From assembly GCA_013329565.1 (NCBI GenBank), contig DUJZ01000024.1, positions 13,967-39,577 of the forward strand: 25,611 bases of DNA, given 5' to 3'. Positions 15,224-22,359 of this stretch are shown here, piece after piece. This DNA is from Methanomassiliicoccales archaeon. Its GTDB lineage: Archaea > Thermoplasmatota > Thermoplasmata > Methanomassiliicoccales > UBA472. Position numbers and translations under genes: made by a program. Positions within the stretch are counted from its first letter, which is position 1; each line of letters opens with the position of its first letter. The notes beneath the pieces were generated by a model. It had not been told where the DNA came from. It ran no database searches and saw only the letters and a program-made list of their open reading frames with translations.

Positions 15224-16978
15224 TCACTCCTCGTGCAGCCGGTCGGTAATGATGTGGCACATGCGGTCGTAGGCGTTCTTGTTGGCGTCCCAGAGCAGGT
15301 AGGCGATCACCAGGCCGACCGCCCCGCCGAAGACGAGCAGGACGGGGAACCCCTCCACCTGCGGGGCGATCGGTATGAACAGGAAGAACAGCACGATGCC
15401 GATTATGGAGATTATCAGGTTCACGAAGACCCTGAACAGCCTTCTTTCCGCGCCGGCCTCGAAATGTCCTGCTTCCATGACCCCCCGGATAAGCATCAGG
15501 CCGACCACCCTGACCCGGCTCAGGATGTTGATGAGCGGGGGGAGCATCAGTCCGACGAAGACGGCCGTAGCCGCCATGTAGGTTATCGCCCTGACGCCGT
15601 CGGGGTCCACTCCAAAGAGGCCGACTATTTCGTAGAAGGCCACGGCCAGCACCTGCAGCAGGAAGATGATGACGATGTCGATGAATATCCAGAATGTCTG
15701 CCGCTGCACCTCCCGCCGGCGGTCGGCGTGAGCGTTCATCCACACGCCCATGTCCGTTCGCAGGTGGTCCACCCGGTGCAATGATTCGCGCACCGAGGCC
15801 GGAAGGGCATATCCCAGAGCGGTGACGGTCGACGGCGCCCTACGGAACGAGGCGGGCAGGTACAGCATGGTGATCAACGCCGCCCCGATCACCGAGGAGT
15901 AGAACAGCTGGTCGACAGCGCCAAGGTCGAAGGCGGTTTTGGCAATGACGAAGGAGAACTCCCCCATGGCCACCATGCCCAGCCCGGTCATGGCCGAGGT
16001 GCGCGCGTCCTTGTTGCTCAGGAAGGTTCCTATGGTCACGCTGAATATCTTGCCGGCGATGAACACCGCGGCGATGGCCAAGGCCACGATGATATTGTCC
16101 ATGATCATCCATGGATCTATCAGCAGCCCGATGGAGATGAAGAACAGGGCCATGAACATCTCCTTGATCGGCGTGATCCGTTCGACGACCTTCTCCTGGG
16201 CATTGGACTGGGAGATGATGATGCCCACCAGGAACGCGCCGATCGCGACCGACAGCCCGAAGAAATTGGCCACGATGGCCATGCCGAAGCACAGCCCCAG
16301 GGAGACGATCAATAACGTTTCCGGGGAGGCGGTGGAGTACAGGCGGTCCATGAGCCTCGGGAGCACGGCCAGGCCCAGGACCAGGAGTATGAGCATGAAC
16401 GCCCCGATATAGGCGACCTGAAGGACGATGCTGGTAAGGGTGACCCCGTTCCCGGCGGCCAACGGCGATGCCAGCGTCAGAATGATGACCGCGGCGATGT
16501 CCTCTACGATCAATATCCCGACGATGGCCTCGGCGAACTCCTCTTTCATCATCCCCGCGTCAGTGAGCACCCGTATGATCACCGCGGTGGAGCTGATGCT
16601 CATGACCGCGCCAAGGAATATCGACTGGATGGTTGACCATCCTAACGCCATACCGAGGCCGTAGCCCAGGGTGATCATCAGAACGATCTCCACGCTCCCG
16701 GCCAGGGCGGCGAAGAGGCCGACCTTCTTCAGGCGGCGAAAATTGAACTCCAGCCCCAGGGTGAACATCAGCAGGACTATGCCGGCGTTGGCCAGGGCGT
16801 TGATGGTGTCCAGGTCGGAGACGAAGGAAGGTTCGAAGAGGTTAGGGCCCAGGATCATCCCGGCGGCAAGGTACCCGATAACCACTGGCAGACGAAGTTT
16901 AGAGAAAACGACGGAGGTCACTCCAGCGGTGACCATGATTATGGCCATCTCCAGCAGGAACGCGGTCTCCGATACCAT
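15224..16978 (-). CDS. CPA2-family cation/proton antiporter with C-terminal membrane extension
   Basis: Integral membrane Na+/H+ or K+/H+ antiporter of the Kef/CPA2 type. Residues 1-380 form the 12-13-helix transport core. Visible marks are LPVVIGYLAAGMILGP, TLGLEF, SISSTAVIIRVL, the ion-binding region IVEDIAAV with E159-D160, and an FISIGLLID segment. The core is followed by a charged cytoplasmic linker (about 380-430: RESLHRVDHLRTDMGVW) and then three or four further helices (about 430-570) ending in a charged tail. No RCK/TrkA-N or TrkA-C domain is present, unlike many Kef proteins. It starts 9 bp after the herA stop, so it is probably co-transcribed with herA; a link with DNA repair is not obvious. 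Ion selectivity cannot be read from sequence. Confidence 0.88.
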   Translation of the reverse strand: MVSETAFLLEMAIIMVTAGVTSVVFSKLRLPVVIGYLAAGMILGPNLFEPSFVSDLDTINALANAGIVLLMFTLGLEFNFRRLKKVGLFAALAGSVEIVLMITLGYGLGMALGWSTIQSIFLGAVMSISSTAVIIRVLTDAGMMKEEFAEAIVGILIVEDIAAVIILTLASPLAAGNGVTLTSIVLQVAYIGAFMLILLVLGLAVLPRLMDRLYSTASPETLLIVSLGLCFGMAIVANFFGLSVAIGAFLVGIIISQSNAQEKVVERITPIKEMFMALFFISIGLLIDPWMIMDNIIVALAIAAVFIAGKIFSVTIGTFLSNKDARTSAMTGLGMVAMGEFSFVIAKTAFDLGAVDQLFYSSVIGAALITMLYLPASFRRAPSTVTALGYALPASVRESLHRVDHLRTDMGVWMNAHADRRREVQRQTFWIFIDIVIIFLLQVLAVAFYEIVGLFGVDPDGVRAITYMAATAVFVGLMLPPLINILSRVRVVGLMLIRGVMEAGHFEAGAERRLFRVFVNLIISIIGIVLFFLFIPIAPQVEGFPVLLVFGGAVGLVIAYLLWDANKNAYDRMCHIITDRLHEE

Positions 16979-16987
16979 CAGTGCGCC

Positions 16988-18514
16988 TCAGAAGAACGTC
17001 TGACCCACATCCTTCTTGACGATATTTTTTCTTTCGCCCGCTTTGGCGTTCGACTCCTCCACGTAATCCTCGTACAGGTGCACCTTGCAAGGGATGGCGA
17101 AGGGAGTGAACGGGGAGGCGATGAGGGCCTCGCCGGGCATCAGCATCTGTATCTCGTTGTCCAGCATCGAGATGTCCTGCTTGGCCGAGTTCCTCAGGAT
17201 ATCTCTGTCCCGCTTGTCCGCCAGTCCCAGGATGAACAGGGTGTTGAACTGCGAGATGATCTCTTCGTTGATCAGCTTCGGCTGTTGCGACACGGCGCAG
17301 AAACCGACCTTGAACTTGCGGCCCTCACGGGCTATCTGGGCGAAGACGGTGCCTTTGGCTTGCGACAGGACGCGCTGAGCCTCCTCCATGGCGATAAGCA
17401 CCGGCGGCGCCCTCTCGAACTTCGACTTATCCGAATACAGTGCCTTGTAATGCTCGAATATGGCGCGGGTCAGAACGGTGGAGACGAGCAGCTCCTCGGC
17501 CTCGAACATGTTTGAGGTGTCCACCAATATGGTCTTCCCGGACTGCAGGGCGCTTATCACCGCCCTGGTCATGCTCAGGTTGCGGTCGGTGGTGACCAGA
17601 TCGAACTGGAATATGGAATCCAGGCGGCGCTTTATGACGTTCACGCTGCCCTCGTGGAAGCGTCCGTTCAGATCGGTGACGATGGTGGCCACGCTCTTGT
17701 CGCGAAGCTCGTCCAGCCATCTCTCCCCGTACTTCCACTGCGAGGCCTGAAGGCATTCCAATTGCGGCCCCGAGAACTCGTAGAGGTTCGCCAGGTCCGG
17801 GATATCGATCTCCGAGCTGGAGATATGTATGGAGCTGTACGCCCCGTCCAATTTGCGTGACGAGTACACATCCAAGGCTTCCGCGGCGAGCTTGGAATGC
17901 GACAATCCCTTCTTACCGCGCTCCCCGCCGTCGAAGTACTCTCCGTGCGGGTCAAGGATGAGAAAGCCGCAGCGCCGGGACTCCATGCACGACAGCGCCA
18001 GCGATTTCATCAGGTTGCTCTTGCCCATTCCGGTGGTGGCGAATATTCCCACGTGATGCGGGAACCCGCGCGAGTCGATCCCGACGCGGAAGTCCAGGAC
18101 GCGATCGCCGGAACGAAGGCGTCCGACCTCCACATCGCCCATCATCGGTTGCAGGAAATCGTAATCGTCCTGGTCCGCCCGGCGGACACGGGAGAAGTGC
18201 CTTGGGATGGACTTGGCCTTTCGATAAACGCCATCCCGGAGACAGCCCAGTGGCGAACAGACGCCCACCTTGTACAGGTCGCCCTTGATCCGCTCGTAAT
18301 CGAAGCCGTCCTTCAACGCCACCCCGGCCTGCCATTCCAGGTAGTCGTCATCATCCGAATCGGCGCCGAACAGCACGTCCATGGTCCGGACCAGGAACTT
18401 GACGCCGCCCTCCTCGACAACCAGCATCTCCCCGACCTGGAGGTCCTCCGCCTCGCCCGTGCGGAAGCGCAGCTCCATGACCTTGTTGCCGAAAATCCTG
18501 CCAATGTCCGTCAT
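16988..18514 (-). CDS. herA: HerA-type DNA-pumping ATPase (HAS-barrel, DUF87)
   Basis: Hexameric FtsK-HerA ATPase that translocates double-stranded DNA and works with Mre11-Rad50 and the NurA nuclease in end resection. The 508 residues show an N-terminal HAS-barrel (about 1-110), Walker A ATTGMGKS (159-166) preceded by PHHVGIF, the phrase ILDPHGEY typical of HerA, Walker B VLIAMEEAQRV, a sensor-like AVSQQP, and an arginine-rich segment ADKRDRDILRNSA. The C-terminus ends DVGQTFF. The start ATG 18514 has a TATA-like stretch (TTTCTATACAC on the minus strand) 29 bp upstream. In many archaea herA, mre11, rad50 and nurA form one operon; here an antiporter lies between herA and mre11, and nurA is not found in the window. 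Confidence 0.93.
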   Translation of the reverse strand: MTDIGRIFGNKVMELRFRTGEAEDLQVGEMLVVEEGGVKFLVRTMDVLFGADSDDDDYLEWQAGVALKDGFDYERIKGDLYKVGVCSPLGCLRDGVYRKAKSIPRHFSRVRRADQDDYDFLQPMMGDVEVGRLRSGDRVLDFRVGIDSRGFPHHVGIFATTGMGKSNLMKSLALSCMESRRCGFLILDPHGEYFDGGERGKKGLSHSKLAAEALDVYSSRKLDGAYSSIHISSSEIDIPDLANLYEFSGPQLECLQASQWKYGERWLDELRDKSVATIVTDLNGRFHEGSVNVIKRRLDSIFQFDLVTTDRNLSMTRAVISALQSGKTILVDTSNMFEAEELLVSTVLTRAIFEHYKALYSDKSKFERAPPVLIAMEEAQRVLSQAKGTVFAQIAREGRKFKVGFCAVSQQPKLINEEIISQFNTLFILGLADKRDRDILRNSAKQDISMLDNEIQMLMPGEALIASPFTPFAIPCKVHLYEDYVEESNAKAGERKNIVKKDVGQTFF

Positions 18515-18537
18515 GATGGCCGCCCATGTCCTCCAGG

Positions 18538-18552
18538 GTGTATAGAAATTTC
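18538..18552. promoter_or_regulatory. AT-rich promoter element between herA and the FtsZ-like gene
   Basis: GTGTATAGAAATTTC on the plus strand; the minus strand reading TTTCTATACAC is centred about 29 bp before the herA ATG. A second small AT-rich element, CCATATCCA (18572-18580), lies about 25 bp before the GTG at 18601 and may serve the FtsZ-like gene. Confidence 0.45.
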
Positions 18553-18600
18553 TGCGGGTGCGGTGAAAATGCCATATCCAATGAGCGTGTTAATGAGCTT

Positions 18601-19509
18601 GTGCGACCAGATATCGTCGAGCTTCCGGCCCAATCCTCACAACCCCGGCCAGAGGTACTGGTCGTAGGAGTGGGCGGAGCGGGAAGGCACATGGCCGCAC
18701 AAATGCCAGGTAGCAAGCTCACCGTCTGCCTGGAAGGGGACGCGGGAATACCCGGGCACCGGCAGGTGCTCCTGCGGAAGGGAGAGGTCACCGTCGCCCG
18801 CACCAGCTCCGCTACCGCCCTGCACGTTTCCGATCTTCCGTGGAAGAATCGGCTCGTGGAGGCGGTGGGAAGGCCGGACGTGCTCTTCCAGTTCAGCGGG
18901 CTCGGCGGTGAGACCGGCAGCTTCATCGCCCCTCTGATAACCGAGCTCGCTCACTATTCAACCATGACCTTCACCAGCGTCTGTCTTCCATTTTCCGTCG
19001 AGGGCTCCAACCGCCGGGCCATGGCCAAGGAGGGACTGGCCCGTCTGAAGGCGGCATCGCACATGGTGGCGGTATACGCCAACGATCCCCTCATCAAGCT
19101 GGCTCCCAACCTTCCGTTGGGAAAGGCCTTCGGGGTCATGGACCAGATCATGCTATCGCTTCCGACCGACCTCTGCCAATGCCTTACCGCGGAAGCGATA
19201 CCGCTGCTGAAGGAGAACCTTGGGCGACGGGAACTGCGAGCCGGGATCGGTTACGGCATGGGGTTGGAGAAGGAGCGGTTGGCCGTGGAGGACGCCCTGA
19301 CCTCTCCCTGGTTTCCTTCGGCAGAGTTCCAGCCGGACACCGCACTGATGCTGGTGAGCCTGGAAAAGGAGGACCGGACCGGTCTTGACGACTGCATAAA
19401 GGAGATGTCCGGTAGGCTGAAGGTAAGAAAGCTTCTGGTCGCCTCGCGCGTGGACCAGTCGCTCGGCCGCCGGGTGAAGGTCTCTCTTCTGCTGGGCTAC
19501 AAGTTCTGA
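18601..19509 (+). CDS. Divergent FtsZ/tubulin-superfamily protein with degenerate GTPase motifs
   Basis: The 302-residue product follows the FtsZ fold throughout. VLVVGVGGAGRH (19-30) matches the first FtsZ loop. FQFSGLGGETGSFIAPLITE (96-115) matches the tubulin signature GGGTGTG...AP. LPFSVEGSNRRAMAKEGLARL (from 129) matches PFxxEGxxR, and YANDPLI (159-165) matches the IPNxxL guanine-contact loop. Yet the signature has E and SF in place of G and TG, and the T7 catalytic loop NxDxxD is absent: the stretch after helix H8 reads LTAEAIPLLKEN and is shorter. The C-terminal domain is present; no C-terminal FtsA/SepF-binding tail is seen. It probably binds nucleotide weakly if at all and should not hydrolyse GTP like FtsZ. 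The open frame reaches 18526; GTG 18601 is preferred because 18526 would overlap the herA promoter. Distinct FtsZ-like families with altered motifs are known in archaea and bacteria. Confidence 0.8.
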   Translation: MRPDIVELPAQSSQPRPEVLVVGVGGAGRHMAAQMPGSKLTVCLEGDAGIPGHRQVLLRKGEVTVARTSSATALHVSDLPWKNRLVEAVGRPDVLFQFSGLGGETGSFIAPLITELAHYSTMTFTSVCLPFSVEGSNRRAMAKEGLARLKAASHMVAVYANDPLIKLAPNLPLGKAFGVMDQIMLSLPTDLCQCLTAEAIPLLKENLGRRELRAGIGYGMGLEKERLAVEDALTSPWFPSAEFQPDTALMLVSLEKEDRTGLDDCIKEMSGRLKVRKLLVASRVDQSLGRRVKVSLLLGYKF

Positions 19510-20297
19510 TCGTCCGCGATCTCCTCGGGAGCCCCAGCGAACTTGACCAGTGCGTACGCCTCCACGAAGTGCAGTTTTCCCGGAACCACGACGGTGTGCA
19601 GCGGCGGCCCCATATCCTCGTCCAACATCTTCGACGGGTATCCGGCCGAAACCCTCTCCGTGCGGGAGCCGATGCGGGCCGCAGCGCAGATCACGGTGCT
19701 CCCGGTGATCATCCCCAGGCCCTTGGCCTTCTCCGCGTCGATCAGCCACCGAACCGCCTGATTGGCGGTCATGTAGCGGCCTTCCTCCTCGCGTATGTCC
19801 AACAGCACCAAGGTGTGCAGTCCCCGGGACCAGTTCTCGTAGATGTTCTCGAACGGTGACAAAGGTGTATAGCCGGGCTCGGGGAACGGTATCGTTACGG
19901 CGCGGCCGAACTTGTACGGCTGCAATCCGAGCGCGGAAGCGCAGGCGGTGAATATGGAGACGCCGTAAAGAACGGTGGTTCGGACGCCCTCCTCCATCGC
20001 CCGTATCTTCAGGTCCACGTGCGTAGTCGCGGCCATGGTGTCCCCGGCGGTGACGAAGGCGACCTTTCCCTTCTTGGCCGCCTCGATCACCGTCTCCTCC
20101 TCCTCGACCTCACGACGCCTGAGGCGAACGATGCTCTTGCCGATGACCTTCTCCAGATCGTCTGGCGTGGAGTCGATGAGCTTGGACGTATAGAACTCCC
20201 CGAACACCTGGTCGCACTCCTTCAGCGAGCGGACGGTCCTGGCGCTCAGGTCATCCACCCCTCCCAGCCCTAAACCAACAAATATCAATTCTCCCAT
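19497..20297 (-). CDS. dphB: Diphthine synthase (Dph5/DphB)
   Basis: S-adenosylmethionine-dependent methyltransferase that methylates the modified histidine of elongation factor 2 on the way to diphthamide. The 266 residues match the usual length of about 265 and the tetrapyrrole-methylase fold: N-terminal LIFVGLGLGGVDDLS, the EFYTS motif, FVTAGDTMAATTHVDL (AdoMet-binding GDPxxATTH-like), GVSIFTACASALGLQPYKFG, and a C-terminal PSKMLDEDMGPPLHTVVVPG. The glycine-proline of GDP is replaced by GDT, a common family variation. The start ATG 20297 is only 9 bp from the divergent GTG of trm5. The stop (UAG) lies within the 3' end of the convergent FtsZ-like gene, overlapping it by 13 bp. Confidence 0.96.
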   Translation of the reverse strand: MGELIFVGLGLGGVDDLSARTVRSLKECDQVFGEFYTSKLIDSTPDDLEKVIGKSIVRLRRREVEEEETVIEAAKKGKVAFVTAGDTMAATTHVDLKIRAMEEGVRTTVLYGVSIFTACASALGLQPYKFGRAVTIPFPEPGYTPLSPFENIYENWSRGLHTLVLLDIREEEGRYMTANQAVRWLIDAEKAKGLGMITGSTVICAAARIGSRTERVSAGYPSKMLDEDMGPPLHTVVVPGKLHFVEAYALVKFAGAPEEIADDQNL

Positions 20298-20306
20298 GGC
20301 AACACC

Positions 20307-21317
20307 GTGCGTTCCCTTTGCGTCAGGGTCCGAAAGGGGGAAGGAGAGTCCGTCCGTAAAAAGCTTTTAGAGGACGGGCTGCTGGACAGGTCGCTGTACG
20401 TCGACAGGGACCAGGACCTGCTCTACCTGCCGGTGCTGGCCGCTCCGGAGGGCGTTCCGACGGAGGAGCGGGAGTTCAAGGAACGAGAGCGCGAGGAACG
20501 CGACTACAAGGCGTTGGCCAAGGTGCCCGACGAACTTCGGCCGTTGCTGCCCACGGCCTTCGACACCCTCGGCGATATCGCGGTGATAAGATTGCCGGAC
20601 GAGCTTCTTCCTTACGCCAAGCAGGTCGGTGACGCCCTCATGTCAGCGTTCCCGCGACTGCGCTCGGTGTTCCTGGACCACGGGGTGGTCGGTGAGTTCC
20701 GGGTGCTGGACCTGGAGGTCATGGCCGGGGAGGACGTGAGCGGGACGGTGCACACGGAGCATGGTCTCCGCTTCAGGGTCGATCCCCGCAGGGCGTACTT
20801 CAATCCCCGCCTTTCGAACGAGCGGAGAAGGATAGCGTCATTGGTAAGGGACGGCGAGACGGTGGTCGACATGTTCTCCGGCGTCGGACCGTTCGCCATA
20901 ATGATCGCCAAGCTCTCCCGTCCCGGGGTCGTATACGCCATCGACCTCAACCCGGAGGCGGTGCAGCTGATGCGGGATAACGTGGAGCTGAACAAGGTGA
21001 AAGGCGTCGTCCCGCTGGAAGGCGACGCCCGGCAGTGGGTCTTCGATCTTCCGTGCGCCGACCGGGTGATCATGAATCTGCCGCACTCGGCCATCGACTT
21101 CTTCGCCGACGCCCTCACCCGATTGAAGCTGGGAGGGGTGATGCACCTCTACCACATATGCGACCGGAACGATTTCCAACAGGTGCTTGAGGACCTCAAG
21201 CGGAAGGCGTTGGGGATGGGCGTGCAGCTCGAGGTGCTCAGGAGCGAGGAGCTGAAGACGTACTCGCCCTCGTCATCCGTATACTCGGCCGACCTACTTC
21301 TTGTCGGCTGGCTTTAG
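20307..21317 (+). CDS. trm5: tRNA (guanine37-N1)-methyltransferase Trm5
   Basis: Adds a methyl group from AdoMet to N1 of G37 next to the anticodon, preventing +1 frameshifting. The 336 residues equal the length of the Methanocaldococcus enzyme. Order of domains: N-terminal D1 (about 1-75), D2 with LPTAFDTLGDIAVIRLPDEL, and the Rossmann catalytic domain. The last contains VDPRRAYFNPRLSNERRRIA, motif I VVDMFSGVGPFAI, AIDLNPEAV, and the substrate motif IMNLPHSA (NLP form of NPPY). The gene begins with GTG; no later ATG would keep D1. AT-rich ACAAATATCAAT (20278-20289) inside the start of dphB may be its promoter. Its 3' end overlaps that of the next gene on the other strand by 24 bp. The stop is UAG. 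Confidence 0.95.
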   Translation: MRSLCVRVRKGEGESVRKKLLEDGLLDRSLYVDRDQDLLYLPVLAAPEGVPTEEREFKEREREERDYKALAKVPDELRPLLPTAFDTLGDIAVIRLPDELLPYAKQVGDALMSAFPRLRSVFLDHGVVGEFRVLDLEVMAGEDVSGTVHTEHGLRFRVDPRRAYFNPRLSNERRRIASLVRDGETVVDMFSGVGPFAIMIAKLSRPGVVYAIDLNPEAVQLMRDNVELNKVKGVVPLEGDARQWVFDLPCADRVIMNLPHSAIDFFADALTRLKLGGVMHLYHICDRNDFQQVLEDLKRKALGMGVQLEVLRSEELKTYSPSSSVYSADLLLVGWL

Positions 21318-21782
21318 CGTTATTCCTTTCTGCCCCTGGTAGTTCCCGCTGCGCTTGGCGTACGTGCGCTCGACGGGGGAACGCATGTGCTCCAGGACCA
21401 TCTGCACCATGCGGCTTCCGATGGGCAGTTCCACCGGGACGGATGAGGCGTTGAATCCGCTGAACGTCAGCGTGCCATGGAAGCCGGCGTCTATCTTTCC
21501 CAGCCCCATGAGCAAACCTTTGCGCAACCAGGACGTCCTGGTCCACAGCTGCGCGGCAAGGTCGTCCGGCAGCTCCACCCTCTCCACGGTGGAAACGAAG
21601 AAAAGCTTGCCGGGAGGGATGATGAAGACCCCGGAAGAAACGCTATCTCCTCCTTCCAGCCGCGCCTCGGCCACCCGAAGGTCGTAGCCGTTCGGCGTCA
21701 AACCCTCGGGATCGTAATCGGTGATCACCAGCGAGCCGTCCTTCATTCGCGATTCGATCTCGTGGTCGGGGACCAGGCACAT
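21294..21782 (-). CDS. dCTP deaminase/dUTPase-superfamily protein, probably dUTPase-like
   Basis: Trimeric nucleotide enzyme family that either deaminates dCTP or hydrolyses dUTP to dUMP. The 162 residues show LTPNGYDLRV (28-37), a substrate-binding TRTSWLRKGL (81-90) in place of RSSxxRxG, IDAGFHG with D98 (96-102), and a C-terminal NYQGQKGIT typical of dCTP deaminases. In bacterial and Methanocaldococcus enzymes the strand after IDAGF..G reads LTLE, its glutamate being essential for deamination; here it is LTFSGF, with serine at position 108. D98, needed for dUTP hydrolysis in bifunctional members, is kept. I therefore favour dUTPase activity without deaminase, although automatic annotation would probably say dCTP deaminase. 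GGGGAG just before the ATG is a good Shine-Dalgarno. Confidence 0.85.
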   Translation of the reverse strand: MCLVPDHEIESRMKDGSLVITDYDPEGLTPNGYDLRVAEARLEGGDSVSSGVFIIPPGKLFFVSTVERVELPDDLAAQLWTRTSWLRKGLLMGLGKIDAGFHGTLTFSGFNASSVPVELPIGSRMVQMVLEHMRSPVERTYAKRSGNYQGQKGITLKPADKK

Positions 21783-21856
21783 GCTCTCCCCTATAGCATC
21801 GCAACGGTTAGAATTTGTGATTGCCTGAAGAGGTTATTAACACGAGCGCATGTGTC

Positions 21857-22320
21857 ATGCGTTCAGTGATGCGTTCCAACGGTCTCAGGAATGGTAATAT
21901 CCCCTCCTCTTCCAGTCCCGCCCTGGTCATGCTTCTGGGGGAGAAGGCCGACATGCTGAGGGACGATCTCCTGGACCCCACGGGGCCGGCGGCCGGGGCC
22001 ATGGAGTGCTGTCCACATCCGGTGCTGGTCACCGTTCCGGAGAGGAACTTTACCGCGTGAACGCGGCACTGGGCCGCGAACCGGGATGCTCCGCGGAGGA
22101 GGTCCTGGCCATGGGCAACGCCTACCGGTTCCCGGGGCCTCAGAAGGACGGCGAAGGTCGTATCCGGCGGATCAACGCTTATGGCCGCATCTCCATGCCC
22201 AGCGTCCTTGCCCGCAGGGACGGCCCCACCCAAAAGGTGATGTGCTACGTCGTTCACGCCAGTGATGGCGCCGAACCTCGGACGATGACGGTCATGCGCT
22301 CCGGACCTTGGATCACGGGG
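21857..22320 (+). pseudogene. Probable frameshifted gene of unknown family
   Basis: Two stretches in different plus-strand frames both look protein-coding, with GC-rich third positions and sensible residue mix. Part one starts at ATG 21857 (or 21869), runs through LVMLLGEKADMLRDDLLDPT and GPAAGAMECCPHPVLVTVPE, and stops at TGA 22058-22060. Part two, one base back in phase, continues from about 22042 with ELYRVNAALGREPGCSAEEV, NAYRFPGPQKDGEGRI, NAYGRISMPSVLARRDGPTQ and KVMCYVVHASDGAEPR. Joined near 22040-22057 they give about 155 residues. No family was recognised. A TATA-like GTTATTAAC lies at 21833-21841. The second frame has no stop of its own and stays open into the next gene, so the original end is also unclear. 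A mutation, a programmed frameshift or a sequencing error could explain this. Confidence 0.45.
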
Positions 22321-22327
22321 GTAATCT

Positions 22328-22336
22328 GTTTTATCC
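22328..22336 (+). promoter_or_regulatory. TATA-like box for the PUA/ASCH-like gene
   Basis: GTTTTATCC is centred 27 bp upstream of the ATG at 22360, exactly the spacing for a leaderless archaeal transcript. It supports reading 22360 as a true start instead of a fusion with the upstream open frame. Confidence 0.55.
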
Positions 22337-22359
22337 TTTGGTCGCCATCATGGTTCAAG

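Noticed and set aside
18601..19509. The gene next to herA as NurA
   Set aside because: The residue pattern is that of FtsZ, with the glycine-rich first loop and PF.VEG element, and NurA nuclease motifs are absent.
21808..22257. Minus-strand frame of 149 codons opposite the frameshifted gene
   Set aside because: Residue composition is typical of a shadow of a GC-rich coding strand, and the plus-strand frames have better codon and promoter support.
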